Positions 38,030 to 46,768 of a stretch of 64,000 nucleotides of DNA are shown one piece after another. The DNA is from Paenibacillus sp. JJ-223. Lineage in GTDB: Bacteria; Bacillota; Bacilli; Paenibacillales; Paenibacillaceae. A program made the position numbers and the translations under genes. The DNA lies in the NCBI RefSeq assembly GCF_927798175.1, contig NZ_CAKMMP010000020.1:62001-126000 (forward strand). Reading direction: 5' to 3'. How positions within the stretch are numbered: position 1 is the stretch's first letter; the number at the start of each line of letters is the position of its first letter. The notes under the pieces were generated by a model, which saw only the letters and a list, made by a program, of their open reading frames with translations, had not been told where the DNA came from and made no database searches.

Positions 38030-39595
38030 CTATTTTTTCTCCAGTACAAACCCCCGAATGGTGTTTATCATGTAGTCTATCTTTTCTTCTGTCAGTCCTG
38101 GATAGACTCCTATCAGAAATGTATCGTGCATGATTTTATCTGTATTCGTTAGGCCCCCACTAACTCGGTAATTGACTTGTTGAAATGCTGGCTGACGTGT
38201 GAGGTTGCCTGCAAACAGCATTCGCGTCTGAATACGATGAGCTTCTAAATGAGCCACAATTTCATTTTTGGTAAACTTCACACCATCACGGACCGTTAAT
38301 ATAAATCCAAACCAACTTGGGTCCGAATCTCTCGTAGCTCTTGGAAGGATAAAGAATTCTTCCAGATCCTTGAGTCCTTCCAAAAGGCGATTAAAGTTAT
38401 TTTTGCGAGCTTGAGTAAACCGTGGAACCTTTTTCAGCTGCTCCACCCCGATCGCCGCCTGCATCTCAGTTACTCGAAGATTATAACCAATATGCGAATA
38501 TGTGTATTTATGATCATACCCGTAAGGTAACGAACCTAGCTCCCATCCGAAGCGTTTATTGCAGGTATTGTCACAGCCGGAAGGGCACCAGCAATCTCTT
38601 CCCCAATCTCTGAACGACTCAACAATGGACTTTAACAGCGCATTATTCGTATATACCGCTCCACCCTCTCCCATCGTCATATGATGAGGTGGATAAAAGC
38701 TGGACGTGCCAATATGTCCATGAGTTCCTGTCAATTTACCTTTAAAAGTGGACCCGAGAGCATCACAGTTATCTTCAATAACCCATAAATTATACTTGGA
38801 GGCAATCTCCATCACTTGGTCAAGCTCGAAGGGGTTCCCCATCGTATGAGCTATCATGATCGCCTTCGTCTTAGGAGTAATCGCAGCCTCAATCCGATCA
38901 ACCAAAATATTATAGGTGCCTAAATCTACATCTACAAATACTGGAACTGCACCATTCTGAACAATAGGGGTTACTGTCGTTGGAAACCCTGCCGCTACCG
39001 TAATCACCTCATCTCCAGGCTTGATCTGACGATCTTTCAATTTGGGCGAGGTAAGTGCAGAGAAAGCTAATAGATTAGCGGAGGAACCAGAGTTGGTCAG
39101 CAGCGCATATCTGACTCCTAGAAATTGGGCATACTCTTGCTCAAATTGTTTATTGTACCGGCCCGCGGTTAACCAAAAATCCAGAGAAGAGTCGACAAGA
39201 CTTCTCATTTCCCGTTCATCATAGACACGTCCGCCATATGAGACTGAGGATGTATCCGGATCAAAGACTTTGTCCCGGCCAGCATGGAACTGATCGTAAA
39301 AGTTTTCTACCTTTAAGAGTATTTCAAGCCTGGTGATCTTTTCGAGATAGGAAGTATCCAGTTCGCCAATCGTCACGAGACTAGCAGGCTTCATTACATC
39401 TTTATTCCGAACATCTAGAAACACCGATTGTTCAAATATGGACAAGGTTATTTCAATTATATATTTTTCGTCATATGTGTTTGGAGGATTGAAGGTGAAT
39501 GGATAGATTTCAATCGTATACTCATTGATTTTAGAAGCAACGACACCATATCCCTCAGTTTCCTTTATAAAAACAATCTTTCCTTGATCAATCAT
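38030..39595 (-). CDS. rfbH: CDP-4-keto-6-deoxyglucose 3-dehydrase (RfbH/E1-type) with an extra N-terminal domain
   Basis: A PMP-dependent, iron-sulfur member of the DegT/DnrJ fold that removes the C3 hydroxyl. From about residue 95 onward it follows RfbH/AscC. The usual PLP lysine is replaced by histidine (SFYPPHHMTMGEGG, His304-305). The [2Fe-2S] cysteines sit in RDCWCPSGCDNTCNKRFGW (Cys335, 337, 341, 345). The first ~80 residues (MIDQGKIVFIKETEGYG ... SIFEQSVFLDV) are an added, beta-rich domain absent from the enzymes I know, so the protein is 521 instead of about 437 residues. Its reductase partner (RfbI/AscD type) is not in this window. The ATG at 39595 has an AAGGGG site. Confidence 0.88.
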   Translation of the reverse strand: MIDQGKIVFIKETEGYGVVASKINEYTIEIYPFTFNPPNTYDEKYIIEITLSIFEQSVFLDVRNKDVMKPASLVTIGELDTSYLEKITRLEILLKVENFYDQFHAGRDKVFDPDTSSVSYGGRVYDEREMRSLVDSSLDFWLTAGRYNKQFEQEYAQFLGVRYALLTNSGSSANLLAFSALTSPKLKDRQIKPGDEVITVAAGFPTTVTPIVQNGAVPVFVDVDLGTYNILVDRIEAAITPKTKAIMIAHTMGNPFELDQVMEIASKYNLWVIEDNCDALGSTFKGKLTGTHGHIGTSSFYPPHHMTMGEGGAVYTNNALLKSIVESFRDWGRDCWCPSGCDNTCNKRFGWELGSLPYGYDHKYTYSHIGYNLRVTEMQAAIGVEQLKKVPRFTQARKNNFNRLLEGLKDLEEFFILPRATRDSDPSWFGFILTVRDGVKFTKNEIVAHLEAHRIQTRMLFAGNLTRQPAFQQVNYRVSGGLTNTDKIMHDTFLIGVYPGLTEEKIDYMINTIRGFVLEKK

Positions 39596-39725
39596 CTGCA
39601 CACCCCTTACCATCTTAGCCCTCATCCTCGATTTAATTAATGTAGAACGACATAGTCTAATGCAAAACTATGACTGCAATTTACACAAATTTCGAGTATA
39701 AGCAAGGACCTATAAATTCAAACCA

Positions 39726-39763
39726 CTAATTAATTTAACGACAAAAACCGTTAAATTAATTAG
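39726..39763. promoter_or_regulatory. Perfect 15-bp palindrome in the rfbH/glycosyltransferase divergent spacer
   Basis: The arms CTAATTAATTTAACG and CGTTAAATTAATTAG are perfectly complementary with an 8-nt loop (ACAAAAAC). It lies 62 bp before the plus-strand glycosyltransferase start and 131 bp from the rfbH start. It could be a regulator-binding site controlling both arms, or an RNA hairpin. Confidence 0.5.
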
Positions 39764-39824
39764 AGCATATTTTTAATTTGATTAGTCACTTTAAAAAATA
39801 TATTACACTTAGGAGCACATGCAT

Positions 39825-41696
39825 ATGAAAAACACGGAATCACCTGAGCTGGCCAAGCGATTAGAGCAAAAATTAATGGACATCCAAGAACTCATTAACA
39901 TGGGGCGTGCAGATGACACCTTCCGTGAGTATGACTCGCTTATCGTTGAGGTAGAAAAGAACATTTTAATAATAGATACAAGTCTAGCCGCCACGATTTA
40001 TAGTTCATTTGCTGATTTTTTGTTCAGAGTATCTGAATACGGATATTTCTATACTATGCTAATTAAAGCCCAGGAGTATGGATACCCATCAGAAGAGATG
40101 GAATCCTTCTTGTGGGCTGCATTTATAGAACCAAACATTCCGGAATTTGAAAGAAATTATGCAGAGAATATTCAGTTTCTTCAATCAGACAATAAGCTTC
40201 ATCTGAAGGCCATCCCTTCATTCCAAGATCTCCCTTACTGGATGCTTCCCACAGGAACAGAGAATGAATTTTATCTATATAACAAAAAGAACAGAAGAAT
40301 AGAAGAACGGGTTGTCTTATTCGAATATGAAAGTCTACAGAAGCTTCCAACCGTTGATGCCTTAGCTGATTATTTAGTCATGGTCAATTGGAACTGGAGC
40401 AACACTTTAACATGTATTCAAGCCATCAAAAATATTAACAAAAAAAGCTATCTGGTCGTGAATGAAATAGGCAAATTTCTCTCTTGCTTACAAGGCCATC
40501 TTCTGGATCGTACAGTAATTTCAGATGTGGTAGTTACTGACGATATAAGTCAACTAGACTTTTATTTTTCTGACCCCGGTACAAGGCTGCCAAGAAATAT
40601 TATTGACCTTACCCGAAACCAAGAATCAGTAGAAAACTATATCGATCAGTGGCATAAATTTAGGCTTTCAAAAGAAAATCGAGATGGCTCACATATTTTA
40701 TTAAGCATTTGCATTCCAAGCTACAATCGCGGAAACCGTGCTTACGAGAATATCCTGGCATTAATGAAATCGTATTATGATGAAGAAATCGAGTTCGTTT
40801 TATCCAACAACGGAACTGAAAATGATACAAAAAGCTCCTATGCTAAAATCAAAGAATTAGAAGATTCGCGGATAAAATATTATGAATTTGAGGAGAACCA
40901 AGGGTTTGCGGTAAACTGCTGCAAAGTGTGCGAAATGGCAACTGGGAAATTCATCATGTTGCTTAGTGATGAAGATTTAATCGATCTTCAATCGCTACAT
41001 CTGATCATGAAGCAGCTTGACGAATCATCTGACACGCTGGCCTTACTGAAACCATCCGTCTCCAATCATTCCCAGTTAACGGATGCCATGAAGGCAGCAG
41101 GTTCAGCGGCTTTGGAAGAATTCATGCTCACCTCCAACTATATATCGGGATTTACACTAAACAATAAGTTACTTAAGCAGCACCAAGGTATTGATTATAT
41201 AAAAAACAACCTGGATAACAAGGTATGTTATTATTACCCACACATGTATTGGGAACTATTACTGGCTCAATATGGAGCCGTGATCAGCACGTCTGTTGTT
41301 CTCATTCAAGCAGGTTTAGCAGAAAAAACGAGTTTTTCACAAATGGCACTTGAGAATAGCAAAGTTGAAATTACTCACTATGCTACAATTGAGGGACGGC
41401 TGGAGCAACACGAGGGATTCGCGAAAATCATAAAAGAAATGCAAATCTCTCAAGAAAATTTCAACTTTCATAGACTTATGTACCTGAAACTTTGTATAAA
41501 AACATTGTTTCTGACCAACTTATCGATTAACGCATACTACAGCAAAACGGATGTAGATACAGCAGAAATATTTAAAAGAGCTTTTCAATTTATGTCTGAT
41601 CCTGACTTCTATAGACTTTACGTCAGTACTAATGAAGAAGCATGGGCTGCTGATTCCACAAAAATAAAATCTGTTTATGAAAAATTGAATAGATAA
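39825..41696 (+). CDS. Family-2 (GT-A) glycosyltransferase with long N-terminal region
   Basis: The 623-residue protein has an N-terminal helical part (about 1-150, TPR-like in character). An undefined middle of beta/alpha pattern precedes a GT-A domain at about 290-400. That domain starts LLSICIPSYNRGNRAYENIL and carries the metal-site motif as LLSDEDLIDLQS near 380. The donor and acceptor are unknown. Lying divergent between the CDP-dideoxyhexose arm and the pseudaminic arm, it may transfer one of these sugars in flagellar or surface glycan assembly. AGGAG 9 nt before the ATG at 39825 fixes the start. It is the only plus-strand gene in the island. Confidence 0.8.
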   Translation: MKNTESPELAKRLEQKLMDIQELINMGRADDTFREYDSLIVEVEKNILIIDTSLAATIYSSFADFLFRVSEYGYFYTMLIKAQEYGYPSEEMESFLWAAFIEPNIPEFERNYAENIQFLQSDNKLHLKAIPSFQDLPYWMLPTGTENEFYLYNKKNRRIEERVVLFEYESLQKLPTVDALADYLVMVNWNWSNTLTCIQAIKNINKKSYLVVNEIGKFLSCLQGHLLDRTVISDVVVTDDISQLDFYFSDPGTRLPRNIIDLTRNQESVENYIDQWHKFRLSKENRDGSHILLSICIPSYNRGNRAYENILALMKSYYDEEIEFVLSNNGTENDTKSSYAKIKELEDSRIKYYEFEENQGFAVNCCKVCEMATGKFIMLLSDEDLIDLQSLHLIMKQLDESSDTLALLKPSVSNHSQLTDAMKAAGSAALEEFMLTSNYISGFTLNNKLLKQHQGIDYIKNNLDNKVCYYYPHMYWELLLAQYGAVISTSVVLIQAGLAEKTSFSQMALENSKVEITHYATIEGRLEQHEGFAKIIKEMQISQENFNFHRLMYLKLCIKTLFLTNLSINAYYSKTDVDTAEIFKRAFQFMSDPDFYRLYVSTNEEAWAADSTKIKSVYEKLNR

Positions 41697-41736
41697 CTCT
41701 TGGAGAAATCAACCTTCCCACCAAGTAAAAAATGAG

Positions 41737-41776
41737 ACCAAGCCTCTGTTGAATCGAAGTCAACAAAGGCTTGGTT
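41737..41776. terminator. Bidirectional terminator between the glycosyltransferase gene and pseC
   Basis: A 16-bp stem (accaagcctctgttga with one mismatch) has a 7-nt loop and T-rich DNA to its right; A-rich sequence lies to its left. It separates two convergent genes. Confidence 0.8.
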
Positions 41777-41836
41777 TGGTTCTGTCCAGTAGCTGTATAA
41801 ACCACCAACATAATATTTGTGTTTTACAGAATCAAT

Positions 41837-43039
41837 TTACTCACTTGTAGTAGCGTAAGGTAACTGGATCTCTGATTTATTACTGAGAGCTTTAATTGCA
41901 CTAATAACATACCAGACGTCATCGTCTGTCATCTTAGGGAATAACGGAAGCGTGATCGCAGTCTCATAATATCTCTCAGCGTTCAGACACAATCCTTTTT
42001 GATAACCTAATTTCTCGTAATAAGGTTGCAAATATACTGGAATGTAATGCACATTCACGCCTATGTTGAGACTTCTTAATTTCTCGAAAATTTCCCTCCG
42101 ACTATGTTTGGAAAATTCGAGAAGGAAACGAACAACATATAGATGCCAGCTGGAATTGGCCTTGGGATGCTGATACGGTAAGATAAGTCCTGGAATACCC
42201 GCAAGTTCCCTGTTATAAACCTCAACAATCTCCCTGCGTCTTTGAACAAAACGATCCAGCTTGTCCATCTGGGATACGCCTAATGCTGCCTGAATATCGG
42301 TCATCCGATAATTGTAACCCAGCGATTGCATCTCGTAATACCATGGACCGTCGTTTCTGGTCATTTCATCCGGATTACGCGTCATGCCGTGACTCCGGAA
42401 TTGAATTAACTTTCGATAAAATTCCTCATTATCCGTGACGATTAATCCGCCTTCTCCCGTCGTTACATGTTTAACGGGATGAAAGCTAAACATCGTCATA
42501 TCCGCCCATGTTCCCACTTTACGACCATCATAATCAGCTCCAAGCGAATGGGCCGCATCTTCGATCACAATAAGCCCATGTTTTCGGGCTATTTCGGAGA
42601 TTCGGTCCATTTCGGCAGGTTGGCCTGCAAAATCAACAGCGATAATCGCTTTGGTGTTAGGTGTGATTTTTCCTTCCAATTCATTCGGATCTATATTATA
42701 TGTTTCTAGGTTGATATCACAGAACACCGGGGTTCCGCCTTGATAAAGCACGCAATTGCTGCTTGCCAGAAATGTCAGCGGAGTCGTTATGACTTCGTCA
42801 CCCACCCCAATTCCGGCCGCAAAACAAGCGCCATGCAGTGCGGCTGTTCCATTGGTGAAGGCCACACCATACTTGGACCCAACATAGTCGGCTACTTTTT
42901 GTTCGAAGGCCTGGATCGCAGGCCCTTGCGTCAGAAAATTGCTTCTCAATACATCGATGACGGATTCAATATCCGTTTCATCCAGCCACTGCTGACCATA
43001 TGGAAGCATACTGGATCTGGGCTGAAATGATTCGCTCAT
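41837..43039 (-). CDS. pseC: UDP-4-amino-4,6-dideoxy-N-acetyl-beta-L-altrosamine transaminase
   Basis: A PLP aminotransferase of the DegT/DnrJ family, 400 residues. The opening LPYGQQWLDETDIESVIDVL and SNFLTQGP is typical of PseC. The Schiff-base lysine is Lys190 in SFHPVKHVTTGEGG. It adds an amino group at C4 of the keto sugar made by PseB. The ATG at 43039 has AGGGGA; a longer frame overlaps the epimerase gene. It is the last gene of the operon, far from pseB, unlike the usual adjacent pair. Confidence 0.92.
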   Translation of the reverse strand: MSESFQPRSSMLPYGQQWLDETDIESVIDVLRSNFLTQGPAIQAFEQKVADYVGSKYGVAFTNGTAALHGACFAAGIGVGDEVITTPLTFLASSNCVLYQGGTPVFCDINLETYNIDPNELEGKITPNTKAIIAVDFAGQPAEMDRISEIARKHGLIVIEDAAHSLGADYDGRKVGTWADMTMFSFHPVKHVTTGEGGLIVTDNEEFYRKLIQFRSHGMTRNPDEMTRNDGPWYYEMQSLGYNYRMTDIQAALGVSQMDKLDRFVQRRREIVEVYNRELAGIPGLILPYQHPKANSSWHLYVVRFLLEFSKHSRREIFEKLRSLNIGVNVHYIPVYLQPYYEKLGYQKGLCLNAERYYETAITLPLFPKMTDDDVWYVISAIKALSNKSEIQLPYATTSE

Positions 43040-43050
43040 GTATTCCCCTC

Positions 43051-44004
43051 CTATTGAAGACCACCTTGTGCAATCCACTGTGTTGTGCGGGCAATTCCTT
43101 CTTCAAGGGACACCTCAGGTTCCCAGTCAAGCAGTTTTTTCGCCTTTGCTGAATTACAGAGCAGCTTCTCAATTTCGCTTTGGGGATGAATGTGCTCCAC
43201 ATGTTTGATTTTTTTTGGGTCCTTAGCTATGAGTTGAGCCAAGTCATTCACCGAGATATCTCTACCTAATCCTGCATTTACTACCTCACCGTTTACGGCG
43301 TCGCTGAATCCCGCGGCCACCACAAAACGGGCACAATCCTCGACATACAGCAAATCGCGCGTCTGCGTACCGGAACCGTAAATGTTCAGCGTTTTACCAT
43401 CCAGTTCATTTTTGATGAAGATGGCCACTACGCCACCCTCCCCACCCGTTTTCTGAAAAGGACCGTACGTATTGAACGGACGGATGACCACAGTAGGCAA
43501 GCCATAAGCATAATAATAGGAGAGAACCATGTTTTCAGCGCCAATCTTGGCTCCCGCGTACGGAGAAGCCGGTTTGGTTGGATGCAGCTCATCGATCCCC
43601 TTTTCATCAGCGCAACGATCATATACCATACATGTACTCATAAACACTACTTTGGTGTGATGTTTACGGCATTGTTCAAGGATGTAGAAGGTTCCAACCG
43701 TATCATTATTAAAGGTAGTCCGGGGATCGTCAATCGAATCCTGTACATTAATGGAGGCTCCCAAATGATAACAAATCGAGAATTGGTGTTTGTCAAACAA
43801 ATCGCTCAACAAGTTCTCATCCAGAATGGTCCCTTCGATAAAAGCTTTCAAGTTAGGATGATTCTCAAACTCCGCAATATTCGAAGCGCGACCATTGGAC
43901 AAGTCATCCAGAATCCATACAGAATGGCCTTCTTCCAATAGACGCTTTGCCACCCAACGTCCAATAAAACCAGCGCCACCCGTTAACAAAATATTATGTG
44001 CCAT
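43051..44004 (-). CDS. NAD-dependent epimerase/dehydratase (UDP-glucose 4-epimerase-like)
   Basis: A 317-residue extended SDR with NILLTGGAGFIGRWVAKRLL at the start, the serine of FMSTCMVYD and the catalytic YAGAKIGAENM. FNTYGPFQ and a C-terminal substrate-binding part follow. It resembles nucleotide-sugar 4-epimerases or 4,6-dehydratases, and is not needed for pseudaminic acid itself. It may make a second sugar precursor for the same glycan. It lies 34 bp after pseI and 11 bp before pseC. Confidence 0.82.
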   Translation of the reverse strand: MAHNILLTGGAGFIGRWVAKRLLEEGHSVWILDDLSNGRASNIAEFENHPNLKAFIEGTILDENLLSDLFDKHQFSICYHLGASINVQDSIDDPRTTFNNDTVGTFYILEQCRKHHTKVVFMSTCMVYDRCADEKGIDELHPTKPASPYAGAKIGAENMVLSYYYAYGLPTVVIRPFNTYGPFQKTGGEGGVVAIFIKNELDGKTLNIYGSGTQTRDLLYVEDCARFVVAAGFSDAVNGEVVNAGLGRDISVNDLAQLIAKDPKKIKHVEHIHPQSEIEKLLCNSAKAKKLLDWEPEVSLEEGIARTTQWIAQGGLQ

Positions 44005-44038
44005 TTTAATTTACCTCCAACTATTGTGCGTTACTTTC

Positions 44039-45091
44039 TTAACTAATAAAATCCCAATTTAATGGTGTTCCTTTAGGAATATCTCGGTTCACCCTCTTAC
44101 CAATCAAGAAATCATAGTATTTAGGTGCAAGGCCATAACCCGGTCTAATTATTCTTACATTACTTGAAGAAAGCTGTTCACCAGCTTTAACCTCTTCAGA
44201 GGTATAAATCGAACGTCTGAATTTCATGGAATCTTTCTCTGTTTCAGAAGCCCCATAACGAATACCACCTAATGCCTTCCAGGCTCTTTTGGATTCTTGA
44301 ACCAGTTGTTTCATTTCTTCTGGCTCTAACGAGAAAGCCGAGTCGACTCCTCCATCGGCTCTTGATAGTGTGAAGTGTTTCTCAATCACTGTCGCACCAA
44401 ACACGATACTTGCAACAGCGGCACCTATTCCCTGTGTGTGATCTGACAACCCTACTTCACAACCAAAAAGATCCCTCATATGAGGTATAGTGGCCAAGTT
44501 TGTGTGTTCTGGAGATGCAGGATACGTGCTTGTACATTTTAACAGTATCAACTGTTCGTTTTGCTGTTCCTTCACAGTTTTTACTGTCTCATCCAAATCA
44601 GCCACGGAAGCCATACCTGTTGAAATAATAAGGGGTTTACCTAACGCTGCAACCTTTCGGATAAGCGGTAGATCAGTATTTTCAAAGGAAGCTATCTTAT
44701 AAGCAGGGGCGTTAAGTTTCTCAAGGAAATCCACAGCACTATGATCAAATGGTGAACTGAAGACAATAAGTCCTAACTCCGCGCATCTTTTGAAAATAGC
44801 CTCATGCCATTCCCAAGGAGTGTATGCTTCATTATAGAGTTGGTACAGGGACTGACCTTTCCATAAACTATTCTCTTCGTTAATAAAGAAATCCCCACGA
44901 TCTAAATCCAATGTCATAGTATCAGGAGTATACGTCTGCAATTTAATGGCATCAACTCCGGCTTTTGCTGCTTCTTCTACAATTCGAATGGCTCTATCAA
45001 GTGATTTATTATGGTTTCCCGACATCTCGGCTATTATAAAGGGTGGCACCTCTGTTGAAATAAGCCGATTAGATATGGATATTGGTTTCAT
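44039..45091 (-). CDS. pseI: Pseudaminic acid synthase
   Basis: A 350-residue NeuB-family enzyme condensing the 6-deoxy-altrose derivative with phosphoenolpyruvate. The N-terminal TIM barrel (FIIAEMSGNHNKSLDRAIRI, DAIKLQTYTPDTMTLD, GLSDHTQG) is followed by an antifreeze-like SAF domain from about 285 (RSIYTSEEVKAGEQLSSSNV). The NHNKSL form of the first motif is typical of PseI as opposed to sialic-acid NeuB. The start overlaps the formyltransferase stop by 4 bp, so they are coupled. Confidence 0.93.
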   Translation of the reverse strand: MKPISISNRLISTEVPPFIIAEMSGNHNKSLDRAIRIVEEAAKAGVDAIKLQTYTPDTMTLDLDRGDFFINEENSLWKGQSLYQLYNEAYTPWEWHEAIFKRCAELGLIVFSSPFDHSAVDFLEKLNAPAYKIASFENTDLPLIRKVAALGKPLIISTGMASVADLDETVKTVKEQQNEQLILLKCTSTYPASPEHTNLATIPHMRDLFGCEVGLSDHTQGIGAAVASIVFGATVIEKHFTLSRADGGVDSAFSLEPEEMKQLVQESKRAWKALGGIRYGASETEKDSMKFRRSIYTSEEVKAGEQLSSSNVRIIRPGYGLAPKYYDFLIGKRVNRDIPKGTPLNWDFIS

Positions 45092-45696
45092 TTTCCCTCT
45101 CCTTGCTTTATATTTGTTCGCTTATTAGCTAAGCCAATTAATTGTTGAATAGGGGTATCCCAACCTTTTATTAAATAATCTTCATAAAGTTTAATGTCCT
45201 TCTTATAATGGAAACTGCCTTCTGACTTATTTTGAGGCTTCACCGAGATGCGGTTGATTCGAATATCTTCCCATTTCTCCAAAAAGAGCCTCTCTATTTC
45301 ATATACTAATTTCGTATAACTCGTCCTCAAAGTATCAGAGGGTTCCAAAGCAACCTCTTTTTGAGCAATAATATCTCCTGTATCTAAACCTTCATCAATA
45401 TAGTGAATCGTAACGCCTTTTTTTGTTCCTTCGACTATACTCCAGAAATTCGGATCGGCTCCTTTATTCCAGGGAAGATAAGAAATATGCAAGTTTATTA
45501 TCCTTTTATTGAGCAGATTAATTACGTCCATTGGGATAATATATCGATAACCGAAGCTTACTACAAAATCTTTTCCTTTTAGTATCTCGCTATCTTTATA
45601 TAACCTGTCTTCATAAAAAGTAAGAGTGTCGTGGTGCTCTTCAAACAGCTTTTTTTCAATAACCTCATTTTTAGGTCCAAGCCACAGTATATCCAT
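45088..45696 (-). CDS. Formyltransferase-fold enzyme in the pseudaminic acid operon
   Basis: A 202-residue protein with the N-terminal formyltransferase fold. The catalytic triad can be placed: Asn68 and His70 in INLHISYLPWNKG and Asp105 in GLDTGDII, the same spacing as in methionyl-tRNA formyltransferase. It lacks the tRNA-binding C-terminal domain, so a sugar amine is the likely acceptor and N10-formyl-THF the donor. It sits between pseG and pseI, where other operons have the acetyltransferase PseH; none is seen here. I infer N-formylation at C4 (C7 of the final nonulosonate). The fold and site are clear. The substrate is inference. Confidence 0.8.
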   Translation of the reverse strand: MDILWLGPKNEVIEKKLFEEHHDTLTFYEDRLYKDSEILKGKDFVVSFGYRYIIPMDVINLLNKRIINLHISYLPWNKGADPNFWSIVEGTKKGVTIHYIDEGLDTGDIIAQKEVALEPSDTLRTSYTKLVYEIERLFLEKWEDIRINRISVKPQNKSEGSFHYKKDIKLYEDYLIKGWDTPIQQLIGLANKRTNIKQGEGK

Positions 45697-45698
45697 TT

Positions 45699-46766
45699 TT
45701 ACTTTGTGTCCCTTTCAAAAAGAATATTTGCCACTCTTGTAACTCCTAGACCATCAACAATAGAACGGGCTTTATTTTTTCTTTCTATAATTCCAAACTC
45801 TTCATTCAAAGTTCCCTCTATACATTCTAATAAACTAGTCTCTGTAATTTCACTTGATTTACCAAGATAATTATCAATGCCAATCCGTTCGCATTGTTTA
45901 GCTATGCTAACCTGATTCTCAGCAACCGTAACTATAAGTCCAGGTAACCCCATACAATATCTTTCCCAAGTTAAAGACCCCCCTGAACATATTGCTATGT
46001 CAGAATCACCCATTATGGCTGCGATAGATTTTGGTTGTACAAAAAGATTGAATTTTTCTATTTCATCACATTTTTTATCTATTAATTTAATATCAGTATT
46101 AGATTCTCCAACAACGATATTGACTATAAAATTTTTTCTCGTTGCCAGAGAACTTAGCACATTTACTACTTTCAATGTTTCGCTAGTAGGATCTGTCCCG
46201 CCAAAACACACGAAAATTCTTTCAACCTTGCTTTTGTACTCAAAGAAATCAATATTCTTTATTGTTTCTTTAAATTCGCTCCTAAGCAGTGCATATTTAG
46301 GGCCTAGCAGTTTAAGCGTATCGTTTTGCAAAAGACCATCATATTTAGTCTCATTACCTTCATGTAGATTGGTATCGATCAGCACGTCACAATCATGCTC
46401 TCTATTAGCCAAATCATCAATAATTATCGTTTTACGAAATAATGCCTTTACTTTTCTTTCCCAAACATGATCTATACAGTAATTATCTATAATGATCCAG
46501 TCATTTTCCACAGAGCCGAATTTATCGAATAATTGAGCAATAGTTTGTTCTGCATCTTCCTCAGATCCCGAAGGATACGTGGACACTAACTGTAACAAAC
46601 GAAATCCTTTTTTCATTATCGATTCTTTCAGATACTCAGTGAGCTCTTTAAAAAGAAAAATAATACTTTCACTGTAGCGGGATAACTCCTCACACAAAGA
46701 CAAGCATCGCATTAAGTGTCCAGTACCAATACTTTTCGAAGCATCAGCTCTTATAAAGATTCTCAT
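45699..46766 (-). CDS. pseG: UDP-2,4-diacetamido-2,4,6-trideoxy-beta-L-altropyranose hydrolase
   Basis: A 355-residue GT-B-like enzyme that removes UDP before nonulosonate condensation. The start MRIFIRADASKSIGTGHLMR is the PseG signature, with the catalytic His17 in GTGHLMRCL. VCFGGTDPT and AICSGGSLTWERYCMGLPGLIV form the C-terminal UDP-binding half. It usually ends before an acetyltransferase domain or gene; here a formyltransferase gene follows 2 bp later. It starts 2 bp after the cytidylyltransferase stop. Confidence 0.92.
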   Translation of the reverse strand: MRIFIRADASKSIGTGHLMRCLSLCEELSRYSESIIFLFKELTEYLKESIMKKGFRLLQLVSTYPSGSEEDAEQTIAQLFDKFGSVENDWIIIDNYCIDHVWERKVKALFRKTIIIDDLANREHDCDVLIDTNLHEGNETKYDGLLQNDTLKLLGPKYALLRSEFKETIKNIDFFEYKSKVERIFVCFGGTDPTSETLKVVNVLSSLATRKNFIVNIVVGESNTDIKLIDKKCDEIEKFNLFVQPKSIAAIMGDSDIAICSGGSLTWERYCMGLPGLIVTVAENQVSIAKQCERIGIDNYLGKSSEITETSLLECIEGTLNEEFGIIERKNKARSIVDGLGVTRVANILFERDTK

Positions 46767-46768
46767 TT

